Shown: one piece after another, positions 55,543-64,000 of the stretch | Numbering within the stretch: the first letter of the stretch is position 1 | Layout: every line of letters begins with the position of its first letter | Assembly: GCF_030913705.1 (NCBI RefSeq) | Contig: NZ_CP133190.1 | Location: forward strand, 2,867,501 to 2,931,500 | Length of the DNA: 64,000 nt | Reading direction: 5' to 3' | Source of the DNA: Anaerocolumna sp. MB42-C2 | Lineage (GTDB): Bacteria; Bacillota; Clostridia; Lachnospirales; Lachnospiraceae | Program-made: the position numbers and the translations under genes | Notes under the pieces: model-generated | Seen by the model: only the letters and a program-made list of their open reading frames with translations | The model's database searches: none | Told to the model about the DNA's origin: nothing

Positions 55543-55842
55543 TTACAGACCTGCAAAAATTTCGATTTCTGCACTGTCTTCTGTTAATTGAACGATTGCT
55601 TTCTTTTTAGCTGAAGTTTTACCGGTTGTATTACCACGTCTGCGGTTTTTACCCTCTAAATTCATTGTGTTAACACTTACAACCTTTGTTCCCGGGAACA
55701 TTTTCTCTACAGCTTCTCTAATCTGGTTCTTTGTAGCATCCGGATGAACGGAGAATGTATATTTCTTCTCGCTCATGGAGTTCATACTCTTTTCAGTAAT
55801 AACCGGTTTGAGTATAACATCATAATATTTTAAATCTGCCAT
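55543..55842 (-). CDS. rplW: 50S ribosomal protein L23
   Basis: A 99-residue protein at the tunnel exit, the docking site for trigger factor and SRP. YDVILKPVITEKSMNSMSEK (about 6-25), VEKMFPGTKVVSVNTMN and GKNRRRGNTTGKTSAKKKA are conserved. The ATG shares a base with the rplD stop (TAATG). Confidence 0.97.
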   Translation of the reverse strand: MADLKYYDVILKPVITEKSMNSMSEKKYTFSVHPDATKNQIREAVEKMFPGTKVVSVNTMNLEGKNRRRGNTTGKTSAKKKAIVQLTEDSAEIEIFAGL

Positions 55843-56462
55843 TATGCGTACACCTCCTCAATCTTTGCCACTGCATCCTTGGTTAATACTAATGAATCAT
55901 ATTTTAAGATATCATATACATTAATCGTGTTAGGTAATGCAGTTCTAATAGAAGGAATATTTCTTGCAGAAAGAATTACGTTATCATTTTTCTCTCCAAG
56001 AACTACTAATGCTTTATTAACATTTAAGCTTTCAAGTACTGCTGCCATTTTCTTTGTTTTTACTTCGTCAAGCTTCAGCTCATCCAGTACGAAAATCTTC
56101 TCAGCTGCTACTCTGGTAGTTAAAGCTGACTTTAATGCGATTCTCTTTTCCTTTCTGTTTAACTTAAAGGAATAATCTCTTGGCTTTGGAGCAAATACCA
56201 CGCCGCCGCCTTTCCATTGAGGTGATCTTGTTGAACCCTGTCTAGCATGACCGGTTCCTTTTTGTCTCCAGGGTTTTCTTCCGCCGCCGCTTACTTCTGC
56301 ACGTGTCTTAGCGCTTTGTGTTCCCTGACGTTTATTTGCAAGTTGTTGAACAACTGCCAAATGAACTAAATGTTCATTCACTTCTACTCCGAAGATAGCA
56401 TCGTTTAATTCAATAGAACCAACGGCTTTGCCTTCCATATTATAAACAGATACGTTTGCCAT
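55842..56462 (-). CDS. rplD: 50S ribosomal protein L4
   Basis: A 206-residue protein whose loop lines the exit tunnel. RQGTQSAKTRAEVSGGGRKP and WRQKGTGHARQGSTRSPQWK (about 44-83) are the signature loop. In E. coli L4 is the autoregulator of the S10 operon. GGAGG precedes ATG 56462. It lies between rplC and rplW. Confidence 0.97.
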   Translation of the reverse strand: MANVSVYNMEGKAVGSIELNDAIFGVEVNEHLVHLAVVQQLANKRQGTQSAKTRAEVSGGGRKPWRQKGTGHARQGSTRSPQWKGGGVVFAPKPRDYSFKLNRKEKRIALKSALTTRVAAEKIFVLDELKLDEVKTKKMAAVLESLNVNKALVVLGEKNDNVILSARNIPSIRTALPNTINVYDILKYDSLVLTKDAVAKIEEVYA

Positions 56463-56489
56463 CTGTGTGTTCCTCCTTTCTCAAAGCTT

Positions 56490-57122
56490 CTAGTTTGCTT
56501 TTACGGTATTCTTTAACATTACCAAAGATTTCTTAGGTCCTGGAACAGCACCTTTAACTAAGATAATGTTATTTGCGATGTCAATTCTGACAACTTCAAG
56601 ATTCTGAATGGTTACTTTTACATGTCCCATATGTCCTGGCATGTGCTTTCCTTTAAATACTCTACCAGGGCTGGTAGCAGCACCATTGGAACCTGCATGT
56701 CTGTGGAATTTGGAACCATGAGCCATAGGTCCTCTCGACTGGTTGTATCTCTTAATTGCACCTTGGAATCCTTTACCTTTTGACTTAGCAGTAGCATCAA
56801 CTCTTTCACCTTCTGCGAAGATGTCAGCTTTTATTTCTTGTCCTACTGTGTAATCAGCGGCATTTTCAAACTTGAACTCTTTAAGATGTTTTTTGTTTGC
56901 AACACCTGCTTTTGCAAAGTGTCCTTTTCTTGGCTTATTTACTAATACTTCGCGGATATCGCCAAAGCCAACCTGAACGGCGCTGTATCCATCGTTTTCA
57001 ACAGTTTTAACCTGTGTTACCGCACAAGGTCCAGCCTGTAATACAGTTACAGGAATTAACGCTCCGTTTTCATTGAAAATCTGAGTCATTCCGACTTTCG
57101 TAGCTAAAATTGCTTTTTTCAT
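56490..57122 (-). CDS. rplC: 50S ribosomal protein L3
   Basis: A 210-residue protein near the peptidyl-transferase centre. [20 protein letters not shown] opens it. [20 protein letters not shown] and [20 protein letters not shown] are the core motifs; the conserved Gln is the residue methylated by PrmB in E. coli. GGAGG lies upstream of ATG 57122. Confidence 0.98.
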   Translation of the reverse strand: MKKAILATKVGMTQIFNENGALIPVTVLQAGPCAVTQVKTVENDGYSAVQVGFGDIREVLVNKPRKGHFAKAGVANKKHLKEFKFENAADYTVGQEIKADIFAEGERVDATAKSKGKGFQGAIKRYNQSRGPMAHGSKFHRHAGSNGAATSPGRVFKGKHMPGHMGHVKVTIQNLEVVRIDIANNIILVKGAVPGPKKSLVMLKNTVKAN

Positions 57123-57154
57123 TGCTTATTGCACCTCCTGTTTAATCTACAGCG

Positions 57155-57175
57155 GATTACACGATTCGTGTAATC
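57155..57175 (-). other. Perfect hairpin in the rpsJ-rplC gap
   Basis: GATTACACGA and TCGTGTAATC flank a single central base (57155-57175), directly before the rplC ribosome-binding site. The whole gap is 178 bp (57123-57300). It is a possible processing or regulatory structure; there is no T run. Confidence 0.45.
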
Positions 57176-57300
57176 ATCCTAGACGGTCTACCTTGGGTGC
57201 CGGTTACAGTATTGAACCTTTACCTATATATAAACCCTAAAGGATTTCTTTTTGTTTCATTAAATAAATCATTCATCGGACAAAAAAATATTAATTAAAA

Positions 57301-57612
57301 TTATTTCATTTTAATGTCGATGTACACACCAGCCGGCATTTCTAATCTTGATAATGCATCAACTGTTTTTTGTGTAGGTGTGATGATATCGATTAATCTC
57401 TTATGAGTTCTTTGTTCGAACTGCTCTCTGGAATCTTTGTACTTGTGTACCGCTCTGAGAATAGTAACTACTTCCTTCTTAGTAGGTAGGGGTACCGGTC
57501 CACTCACCTTTGATCCTGTCTTTTTTACAGTCTCGATGATTTTTGCAGCTGATTGATCGATTAATTGATGATCATACGCTTTCAATGTAATTCTCATTAC
57601 TTGACTTGCCAT
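57301..57612 (-). CDS. rpsJ: 30S ribosomal protein S10
   Basis: A 103-residue protein of the 30S head, also a transcription antitermination partner (NusE) in bacteria. [40 protein letters not shown] and [12 protein letters not shown] are conserved. ATG 57612 follows AAGGAGG; the frame remains open to 57744 but that part is leader. It is the first gene of the superoperon. Confidence 0.98.
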   Translation of the reverse strand: MASQVMRITLKAYDHQLIDQSAAKIIETVKKTGSKVSGPVPLPTKKEVVTILRAVHKYKDSREQFEQRTHKRLIDIITPTQKTVDALSRLEMPAGVYIDIKMK

Positions 57613-57889
57613 AAAAAAAGTCGCCTCCTTTTCGCACTTAATTGCAGTACGACAAGCGGTGACTGTACACTCAACCGTGTGTGTCATTGCATCAAAACCA
57701 TTTTTTGTAAATTTCAACGTTTCATTTACAGTATAGCTTTGCAAGACTTACCCACGTTTATCTGCCTTAGGCAGAAAGACTTGTTTTGTACAGTGACTTG
57801 TCGCCAGTTTCATAACTTGACATTCGCTCCACGGAAAACCTACATAATATGTAGCAACCTCACGTTTCTACGCTATCAATGTCACAGCA
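57613..57889 (-). promoter_or_regulatory. Long leader of the S10 operon
   Basis: About 275 bases of transcribed leader between the promoter and rpsJ. A perfect hairpin TCTGCCTTAGGCAGA lies at about 57760-57774, and further imperfect pairing is possible (ACATATTATGT at about 57842-57852). Such a leader would suit L4-type or other autoregulation, but no known leader motif could be matched by eye. Confidence 0.5.
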
Positions 57890-57895
57890 CTAATT

Positions 57896-57924
57896 AGTAT
57901 ACTACAGGAAAATAATTAATGCAA
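57896..57924 (-). promoter_or_regulatory. Sigma-70 promoter of the S10-spc-alpha superoperon
   Basis: Minus-strand TTGCAT (57919-57924), 17-base spacer, TATACT (57896-57901), with A/T-rich sequence upstream that could serve as an UP element. Confidence 0.78.
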
Positions 57925-58244
57925 GTATTTTTTTTACAAATATTTATTTTTATTTTAAATTTTTTATTGTATTCTATTTCTACGTTTACAAGTAGAGTCA
58001 TTCCTGTTATAGGAACTAAATCCTGTTCCTATAGTCGGATGCGCGGCGGTAAAATCACCGCCTTTTATCAGAAGTTTAAAAAGCAACTTCTGATAAGTTA
58101 TATTATAGGTTATTTTTTTCTAATCTATTCCAGCAAAATGAGAAGTAGGTTTCTTCTGAAAAAAGATCCATACAATCCCGATTATCCCATATAAAGGCAG
58201 TATATCACCCAGCGGCTTTTACGGATTGCACAGACCATTTGCTT
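57925..58244. other. Intergenic region between gdhA and the S10 promoter
   Basis: About 320 bases with no convincing gene. It contains hairpins: GGCGGTAAAATCACCGCC at about 58046-58063, and ATCAGAAGTT...AACTTCTGAT at about 58067-58098. The latter is a candidate gdhA terminator, although it lies about 150 bases past the stop and lacks a clear T run on the minus strand. Confidence 0.4.
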
Positions 58245-59737
<1,493 letters not shown>

Positions 59738-59738
<1 letters not shown>

Positions 59739-59768
59739 AAAAAGGGTAACTCAAAGACACAGTTACCC
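59738..59768 (-). terminator. Intrinsic terminator after the MATE gene
   Basis: Minus-strand GGGTAACT pairs with AGTTACCC around a nine-base loop, followed by six T (59738-59743). It lies about 60 bases after the MATE stop. Confidence 0.88.
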
Positions 59769-59830
59769 TAAAACTTTGCTCATAAATAATATAAAACATA
59801 TTACATATAATTACAATACCGTATTATTTT

Positions 59831-61198
59831 TTATATATTACGCAAAGATCTTTCTGAAAGTATTTTTTTATAGTTAAATAAAAAAAGAAAACCGGCCGTT
59901 GTTGCAGAAATGGTATCTGATATAGGCTCCGAATAATAGATTCCCCTGACGCCAAAAATAAGGGGCATGATTATAATCATGGGAATCAAGAGGATTATCT
60001 TTCTAAAAATCGCAATAAAAAGTGAAATTTTTGCCTGTCCAAGCCCGACAAAGGTTGACTGGCAGCACATCTGCAGACCAAATATCCACATACCTCCTAT
60101 ATAAATAGGTAAAACATCACCTACTAAACTGATTAGCTCGGGTTTCGTTGTGAATATCCTTGCCAAAACTTCAGGAAATAAAATACATATCAAACTTGAT
60201 AAGGTAGTTACCGAAACCGTTCCTATTAATGTTATTTTAAAGGTCTTCATAACACGTTCAAATTTTGCAGCACCATAATTATAACTGATTATAGGCTGAA
60301 CCCCCTGCGTAAAACCTTGAACCGGTACTATCAGAAGCTGCATTATGCTTTGCAAAATAGTCATGGAGCCAACATAAAGATCTCCTCCGTGAAACTGTAA
60401 GCCACGGTTATAAACTATCATAATTGCACTTTCCGTAACCTGCATTATAAATGGTGCTATTCCAAGTGCACCTATACTTGTAATCATTTTTATATCCGGC
60501 TTTAAACATTTTAATTTTATACGAACACTGGATCTTTTAGAAAGTAAAAAAATTACTACCCAGGCAGCACTAATAGCCTGGGATGTTATCGTAGCTATCG
60601 CCGCACCTTTTACCCCCATATGAAATCTAAAGATTAAAATAGGATCTAAAATAATATTGGTAACAGCTCCTATTAAGATAGACATCATAGCTATCCTGGC
60701 CTTTCCCTGAGAGCTTATAAACATATTAAGTCCAAGTGCCAATTGGACAAAAACCGTACCGCAAAGATAAATAGTTATGTACTGATTTGCATAATCAATT
60801 GTATTATCACTTGCTCCGAATAAATATAACAGAGGTTTCTTTAATATGAGAAATCCCATGGTGAGAAAAACCGAGAAAGTCAGCAGCATAAGAATAGCAT
60901 TTCCCAATATCTTCTCTGCTTTCTCTTTATCACCTTTACCAAGATTAATCGCTGCAAGAGGTGCTCCCCCTGAACCGGCAAAAGCACTGAAAGCAGATAT
61001 TATGGAAAGTATGGGAAATGTAATCCCAAGACCTGTTAAAGCAAGATTACCGGCCTCCTTTATATGGCCTATATACATACGGTCAACTATATTATATAAG
61101 ATATTTATAATCTGGGCTACAATAGATGGTAATGCTAATTGAAATATTAATTTTGATAATTTTTCTCTGCCTAGTGCATTTTCTTTTAAATCACCCAT
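59831..61198 (-). CDS. MATE family efflux transporter
   Basis: About 455 residues with twelve predicted transmembrane helices in two related halves. The first helix region LPSIVAQIINILYNIVDRMYIG (read from LALPSIVAQIINILY) and FAGSGGAPLAAINLGKGDKE near residue 80 are typical of MATE exporters. These expel cationic drugs or metabolites using Na+ or H+ gradients. The Na+-motive pyrophosphatase in the window would be compatible with Na+ coupling, but that is inference. The start at 61198 (MGDLKENALG) has a weak AGG site. Confidence 0.9.
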   Translation of the reverse strand: MGDLKENALGREKLSKLIFQLALPSIVAQIINILYNIVDRMYIGHIKEAGNLALTGLGITFPILSIISAFSAFAGSGGAPLAAINLGKGDKEKAEKILGNAILMLLTFSVFLTMGFLILKKPLLYLFGASDNTIDYANQYITIYLCGTVFVQLALGLNMFISSQGKARIAMMSILIGAVTNIILDPILIFRFHMGVKGAAIATITSQAISAAWVVIFLLSKRSSVRIKLKCLKPDIKMITSIGALGIAPFIMQVTESAIMIVYNRGLQFHGGDLYVGSMTILQSIMQLLIVPVQGFTQGVQPIISYNYGAAKFERVMKTFKITLIGTVSVTTLSSLICILFPEVLARIFTTKPELISLVGDVLPIYIGGMWIFGLQMCCQSTFVGLGQAKISLFIAIFRKIILLIPMIIIMPLIFGVRGIYYSEPISDTISATTAGFLFLFNYKKILSERSLRNI

Positions 61199-61232
61199 CC
61201 TAAACCTCATTTTCTCAAGTAAATTCCATTTT

Positions 61233-62111
61233 TTATAAGCTGCACCAGCGTCCGGAGGCGCCGCAGGGCAATACTAAATGATTGGAGGAAACCGGAAGTC
61301 CTACTTCATCTGCCATAACCTTACCTCCGAATTTAGAGCTGACTTCAATTCCCAGCAGATAGGCCAGCACTGCAGGCTGCAAGCCGGTGGTGTAAGAATT
61401 TATAAGAAAAAATAACGGTTCTTTTGTTAACACCTGGGAGCATAATTTAACAAAAGGATGAATGTTGTCTTCTATTTTCCAGATTTCACCCTTGGGTCCT
61501 CTTCCATAAGAAGGCGGGTCCATAATAATGGCATCATAAAAGTTTCCTCTGCGTATTTCCCTCTCAACAAATTTACCGCAGTCATCCACGATATAACGGA
61601 TGGGCGCTTCGGAGAGCCCTGATAAAGCCGCATTTTCTTTTGCCCAGGTAACCATACCTTTTGAAGCATCCACATGGGTAACGCTCGCTCCGGCTTTCGC
61701 AGCAGCTATTGTCGCTCCTCCTGTGTAAGCAAATAAGTTTAACACCTTTATTTCCTTATCTTTATTCTCAGCTTTCCGTTTGCGTATAATATCACCAAAC
61801 CATTCCCAATTAGCCGCCTGTTCCGGAAACAGTCCGGTATGTTTAAAACTAAAAGGCTGGAGATTAAAGCTCAAATCCTTATATTTAATCTGCCATTGTT
61901 TCGGCAAATCGAAAAATTCCCATTCGCCTCCGCCTTTATTGCTTCTATGATAATGGGCATTCTGTTTCTTCCATCCCCCATGAGTTTTCGGTGTATTCCA
62001 AAGAACCTGCGGGTCCGGACGAACCAATATATAGTCACCCCACCGTTCTAACTTTTCTCCCGAAGAAGTATCCATTACTTCGTAATCTTTCCATCCATCT
62101 GCAATCCACAT
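61233..62111 (-). CDS. RlmI/RlmK-like class I SAM-dependent methyltransferase
   Basis: About 292 residues of COG1092 type. LNLFAYTGGATIAAAKAGAS (about 125-144) is the SAM motif. The catalytic-type IIMDPPSYGRGPKGEIWKIE segment (about 200-219) includes DPPSYG. Relatives methylate cytosine C5 in 23S rRNA, so an rRNA target is likely. The ATG at 62111 (MWIADGW) follows a modest AAAGAGAG. The ATG at 62138 has no ribosome-binding site. It lies 34 bases upstream of the MATE gene and may be cotranscribed with it. Confidence 0.85.
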   Translation of the reverse strand: MWIADGWKDYEVMDTSSGEKLERWGDYILVRPDPQVLWNTPKTHGGWKKQNAHYHRSNKGGGEWEFFDLPKQWQIKYKDLSFNLQPFSFKHTGLFPEQAANWEWFGDIIRKRKAENKDKEIKVLNLFAYTGGATIAAAKAGASVTHVDASKGMVTWAKENAALSGLSEAPIRYIVDDCGKFVEREIRRGNFYDAIIMDPPSYGRGPKGEIWKIEDNIHPFVKLCSQVLTKEPLFFLINSYTTGLQPAVLAYLLGIEVSSKFGGKVMADEVGLPVSSNHLVLPCGASGRWCSL

Positions 62112-62138
62112 ATCATTTCTCTCTTTCGATTTTTTCAT

Positions 62139-62488
62139 TAGACATTCTAAAGCATATTACATAATAATAAATAATTCAACCAGCACTAAGTTAAACCACC
62201 TATCTTTTGCTTCATAAAATTCTAATATATATTAAAACTACTTATCTATATAAGTATTAATAGTATTATAACAATTGTCAGCTTCATAACCCAATTTATT
62301 AAGGATGAAGCTGCCTAAAGTTTCTTAGGTTCAGAAAGCTTCAGACAGCTTATTATAATATATCTGATAAACAGTATTACCATTAATAAAAATAACTATT
62401 AAAATTATAACCGTTGTATATTATATAATTAATTTCAGGTTCTAAACAATTTTCCTCTATACCAATGAGGGATATCGTGTTTAAACCT
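62139..62488. other. Intergenic region downstream of the LacI regulator
   Basis: About 350 AT-rich bases. AGCTTCAT (62280-62287) and ATGAAGCT (62304-62311) form an inverted repeat, and AGCTTCAGACAGCTT lies nearby; these may be a terminator or operator. No gene is seen. Confidence 0.4.
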
Positions 62489-63526
62489 CTATCTCTTCTT
62501 AACGGAGGATTCCCTGATTACAACTTCCGTATTAATGATTACTATCTCTTTCGGTAAATTCACATTTTCCATGCGCCACATTAATATCTGAACCAATCTC
62601 CTGCCCATTCTCTGATTACCGATGTGTACCGTTGTTAGTGCAGGTGTTAAGAGTCCGACTTCTTCTTTATCATCAAAACCGGTCACCGCAACGTCTTCCG
62701 GTATTTTTATCCCTTTTTTCTTAAGCCAAAGCATTACATCTTTAGCTATATCGTCATTCGCACATACAAACGCTTCCGGCATAGCAGTCAGTCTGTCCAG
62801 TACTGCGGCAATTTCCTCCTGCCGGTAGTATTTATGCTCCACATGCTTATTTATAACAAATTGTTCATAAGGTGCAATTCCAAACTCATTAAGAGCAGAC
62901 AGATATCCCTCATAACGATCCTTAATGGTTCGGCAATAGCTGGTATCTCCGATAAATGCAATTTTTTTCATTCCTTGATCTATCAGATGTTCTGTAAGTA
63001 TTTTTGTACTGTTGTAACCCTCAAAAACAAGCACATCCCCCAGATTAGATATCTCATGAACATTACTTGGGCCATCCAGGAAAACAACCGGAACATCTTT
63101 CTTAATAATCAGTTGCAAAAAGGATTTGCTGAATACACTTAAAATAATGATTCCACTCATATCTGTCTGCATGTCCAAAGGAAGGACATGTCCGGCTTCA
63201 TCTTCCTCACTGATAAAATTAAATTGAAGTCTGCAGTTGTTTTTATTCAATTCATCGGATATTCCCATTATAATACGGTTCCAGAACGTTGATAATTCTC
63301 TTCTGGCAAAGACCACAACGGTTTTGGTTTTTTCCATCTTGTCCTTTATTTTAAAATCATTTATAACTGCCGGTGATAATTTGGTGTATCCCATCTCATA
63401 AGCCTTCTTTATCACTACATATCTCGTTTCATAAGCTACCGTATCGCTGTTATTTAATGCCTTTGCTACCGTATTTCGAGATAAGTTTAATTCTCTCGCG
63501 ACATCCTGTATTGTTATTTTCTTCAC
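62489..63526 (-). CDS. LacI family transcriptional regulator
   Basis: About 345 residues. The N-terminal helix-turn-helix with hinge, TIQDVARELNLSRNTVAKAL, is followed by a periplasmic-binding-protein-like sugar domain (about 65-340; VTGFDDKEEVGLLTPALTTV). A GTG at 63526 (GAGGTG six bases upstream) places the helix-turn-helix at the usual distance and is preferred; the ATG at 63544 lacks a close site. The regulated genes are not in the window, because its neighbours are an rRNA methyltransferase and PspA. The effector is unknown. Confidence 0.87.
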   Translation of the reverse strand: MKKITIQDVARELNLSRNTVAKALNNSDTVAYETRYVVIKKAYEMGYTKLSPAVINDFKIKDKMEKTKTVVVFARRELSTFWNRIIMGISDELNKNNCRLQFNFISEEDEAGHVLPLDMQTDMSGIIILSVFSKSFLQLIIKKDVPVVFLDGPSNVHEISNLGDVLVFEGYNSTKILTEHLIDQGMKKIAFIGDTSYCRTIKDRYEGYLSALNEFGIAPYEQFVINKHVEHKYYRQEEIAAVLDRLTAMPEAFVCANDDIAKDVMLWLKKKGIKIPEDVAVTGFDDKEEVGLLTPALTTVHIGNQRMGRRLVQILMWRMENVNLPKEIVIINTEVVIRESSVKKR

Positions 63527-63811
63527 TTGCTTCACCTCATCCATTTAAAGACGATGCTTTTAAGTATCTCCTGCATTCCCCTTTTTATTTCCTTATTTGG
63601 CATAATTTTTGCACTATAAATATACAAATGTGTAAAATTAATATGTATTTTTCCTCACATTTAATTTACAACAGCCTCTTACAGATGTCAATTGAATTTT
63701 CCGGACTTTTTCTCTTATTATAAGCTCTTCATTTCCTTAAAAGCAGTTTAACTTCTTTAATTTTCTTATATGATTTTAATCCGCTCATAATTATTTTAAC
63801 CGTTTTTTAAC

Positions 63812-63840
63812 TTGACGTTACTGGTAAAAGAATATAAACT
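63812..63840 (+). promoter_or_regulatory. Sigma-70 promoter of the pspA-like gene
   Basis: TTGACG (63812-63817), 17-base spacer, TAAACT (63835-63840), about 85 bases upstream of the start codon. The rest of 63545-63811 is AT-rich, with no gene seen. Confidence 0.7.
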
Positions 63841-63926
63841 GAAAGAGCAGACAATACATGGAAATGAACATAAAAAGACGCCTGCTTCATAAGACGTGTT
63901 AAATAATAAAAACGGAGGGATTAAAT

Positions 63927-64000
63927 ATGGGAATATTAACAAGATTCAAAGATATTATGTCAAGTAACATCAATGCACTTCTTGATAAAGCAGAGGATCC
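63927..64000 (+). CDS. PspA/IM30 family protein, start only (runs off the window)
   Basis: Twenty-four codons are present: MGILTRFKDIMSSNINALLD and then KAED. This is the standard start of the PspA/IM30 (phage-shock protein A / LiaH-like) family of coiled-coil membrane-stress proteins. GGAGGG lies seven bases before the ATG, and a clear promoter is present. The rest is outside the window. Confidence 0.85.
   Translation, partial: MGILTRFKDIMSSNINALLDKAED

Noticed and set aside
57919..58194. Plus-strand 91-residue open frame upstream of the S10 promoter
   Set aside because: No ribosome-binding site, composition of translated AT-rich DNA, and it runs through hairpins.

Overview
The window looks like the chromosome of a low-GC anaerobic Firmicute, most likely Lachnospiraceae (Clostridium cluster XIVa; Anaerocolumna or Lachnoclostridium-like). 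Evidence: AT-rich intergenic DNA; the complete clostridial S10-spc-alpha ribosomal operon with a KOW-domain gene between map and infA; the ecfA1-ecfA2-ecfT-truA-rplM-rpsI block; an enlarged L17; a K+-dependent membrane pyrophosphatase; strong GGAGG ribosome-binding sites; and a T-box on lysS. The taxonomy is inferred from gene content and protein wording, not from a database search. Nearly all genes are on the minus strand.

Layout. 1-4.3 kb: a truncated CdaR/PucR-type regulator, an MsmK/UgpC-type sugar ABC ATPase, a YitT membrane protein and (plus strand) a short-chain dehydrogenase. 4.3-6.5 kb: lysS under a T-box riboswitch; two different interspersed repeats lie between T-box and gene. 6.5-10.6 kb: methyltransferase, ECF sigma factor with an overlapping anti-sigma-like gene, YkgJ cysteine-cluster protein, acetyltransferase. 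10.8-22.2 kb: a ten-gene operon and the most interesting part of the window. It reads, in transcription order, hydantoinase, hydantoin/Asp-Glu racemase, ECF S component, EcfT, two ECF ATPases, N-acyl-D-amino-acid deacylase, 2,3-diaminopropionate ammonia-lyase (ygeX), an AAA+/Fis regulator and a YgeY-type M20 hydrolase. It looks like a self-contained import-and-catabolism module for a cyclic ureide or hydantoin-like compound. Its control region has a near-consensus sigma-70 promoter, three 15-bp palindromes spaced exactly 31 bp apart, and an intrinsic terminator in the leader. The regulator has lost the sigma-54 GAFTGA loop, so TyrR-like control of a sigma-70 promoter is a coherent hypothesis.

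22.4-35 kb: accessory region with a truncated iron-sulfur protein, a coiled-coil lipoprotein, membrane pyrophosphatase, a second YitT protein, a choline-kinase-like phosphotransferase whose stop codon lies in a repeat element, AraC regulator divergent from a GAPDH gene, nitroreductase, remnants of LysR, MFS, TetR and OsmC genes, and a TetR/alpha-beta-hydrolase divergent pair.

35-58 kb: rpsI, rplM, truA, a housekeeping ECF module, signal peptidase I (plus strand), then the ribosomal superoperon from rpsJ (57.6 kb) down to rplQ (41 kb), including secY, adk, map, infA and rpoA. 58-64 kb: glutamate dehydrogenase, MATE exporter, RlmI-like methyltransferase, LacI regulator, and the start of a PspA gene (plus strand).

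No tRNA, rRNA, CRISPR array, transposase or prophage gene was recognised. Small mobile-element-like repeats are present (5835-5996 and 27062-27225; 6031-6153 and 59619-59738; 8607-8705 and 32665-32746).
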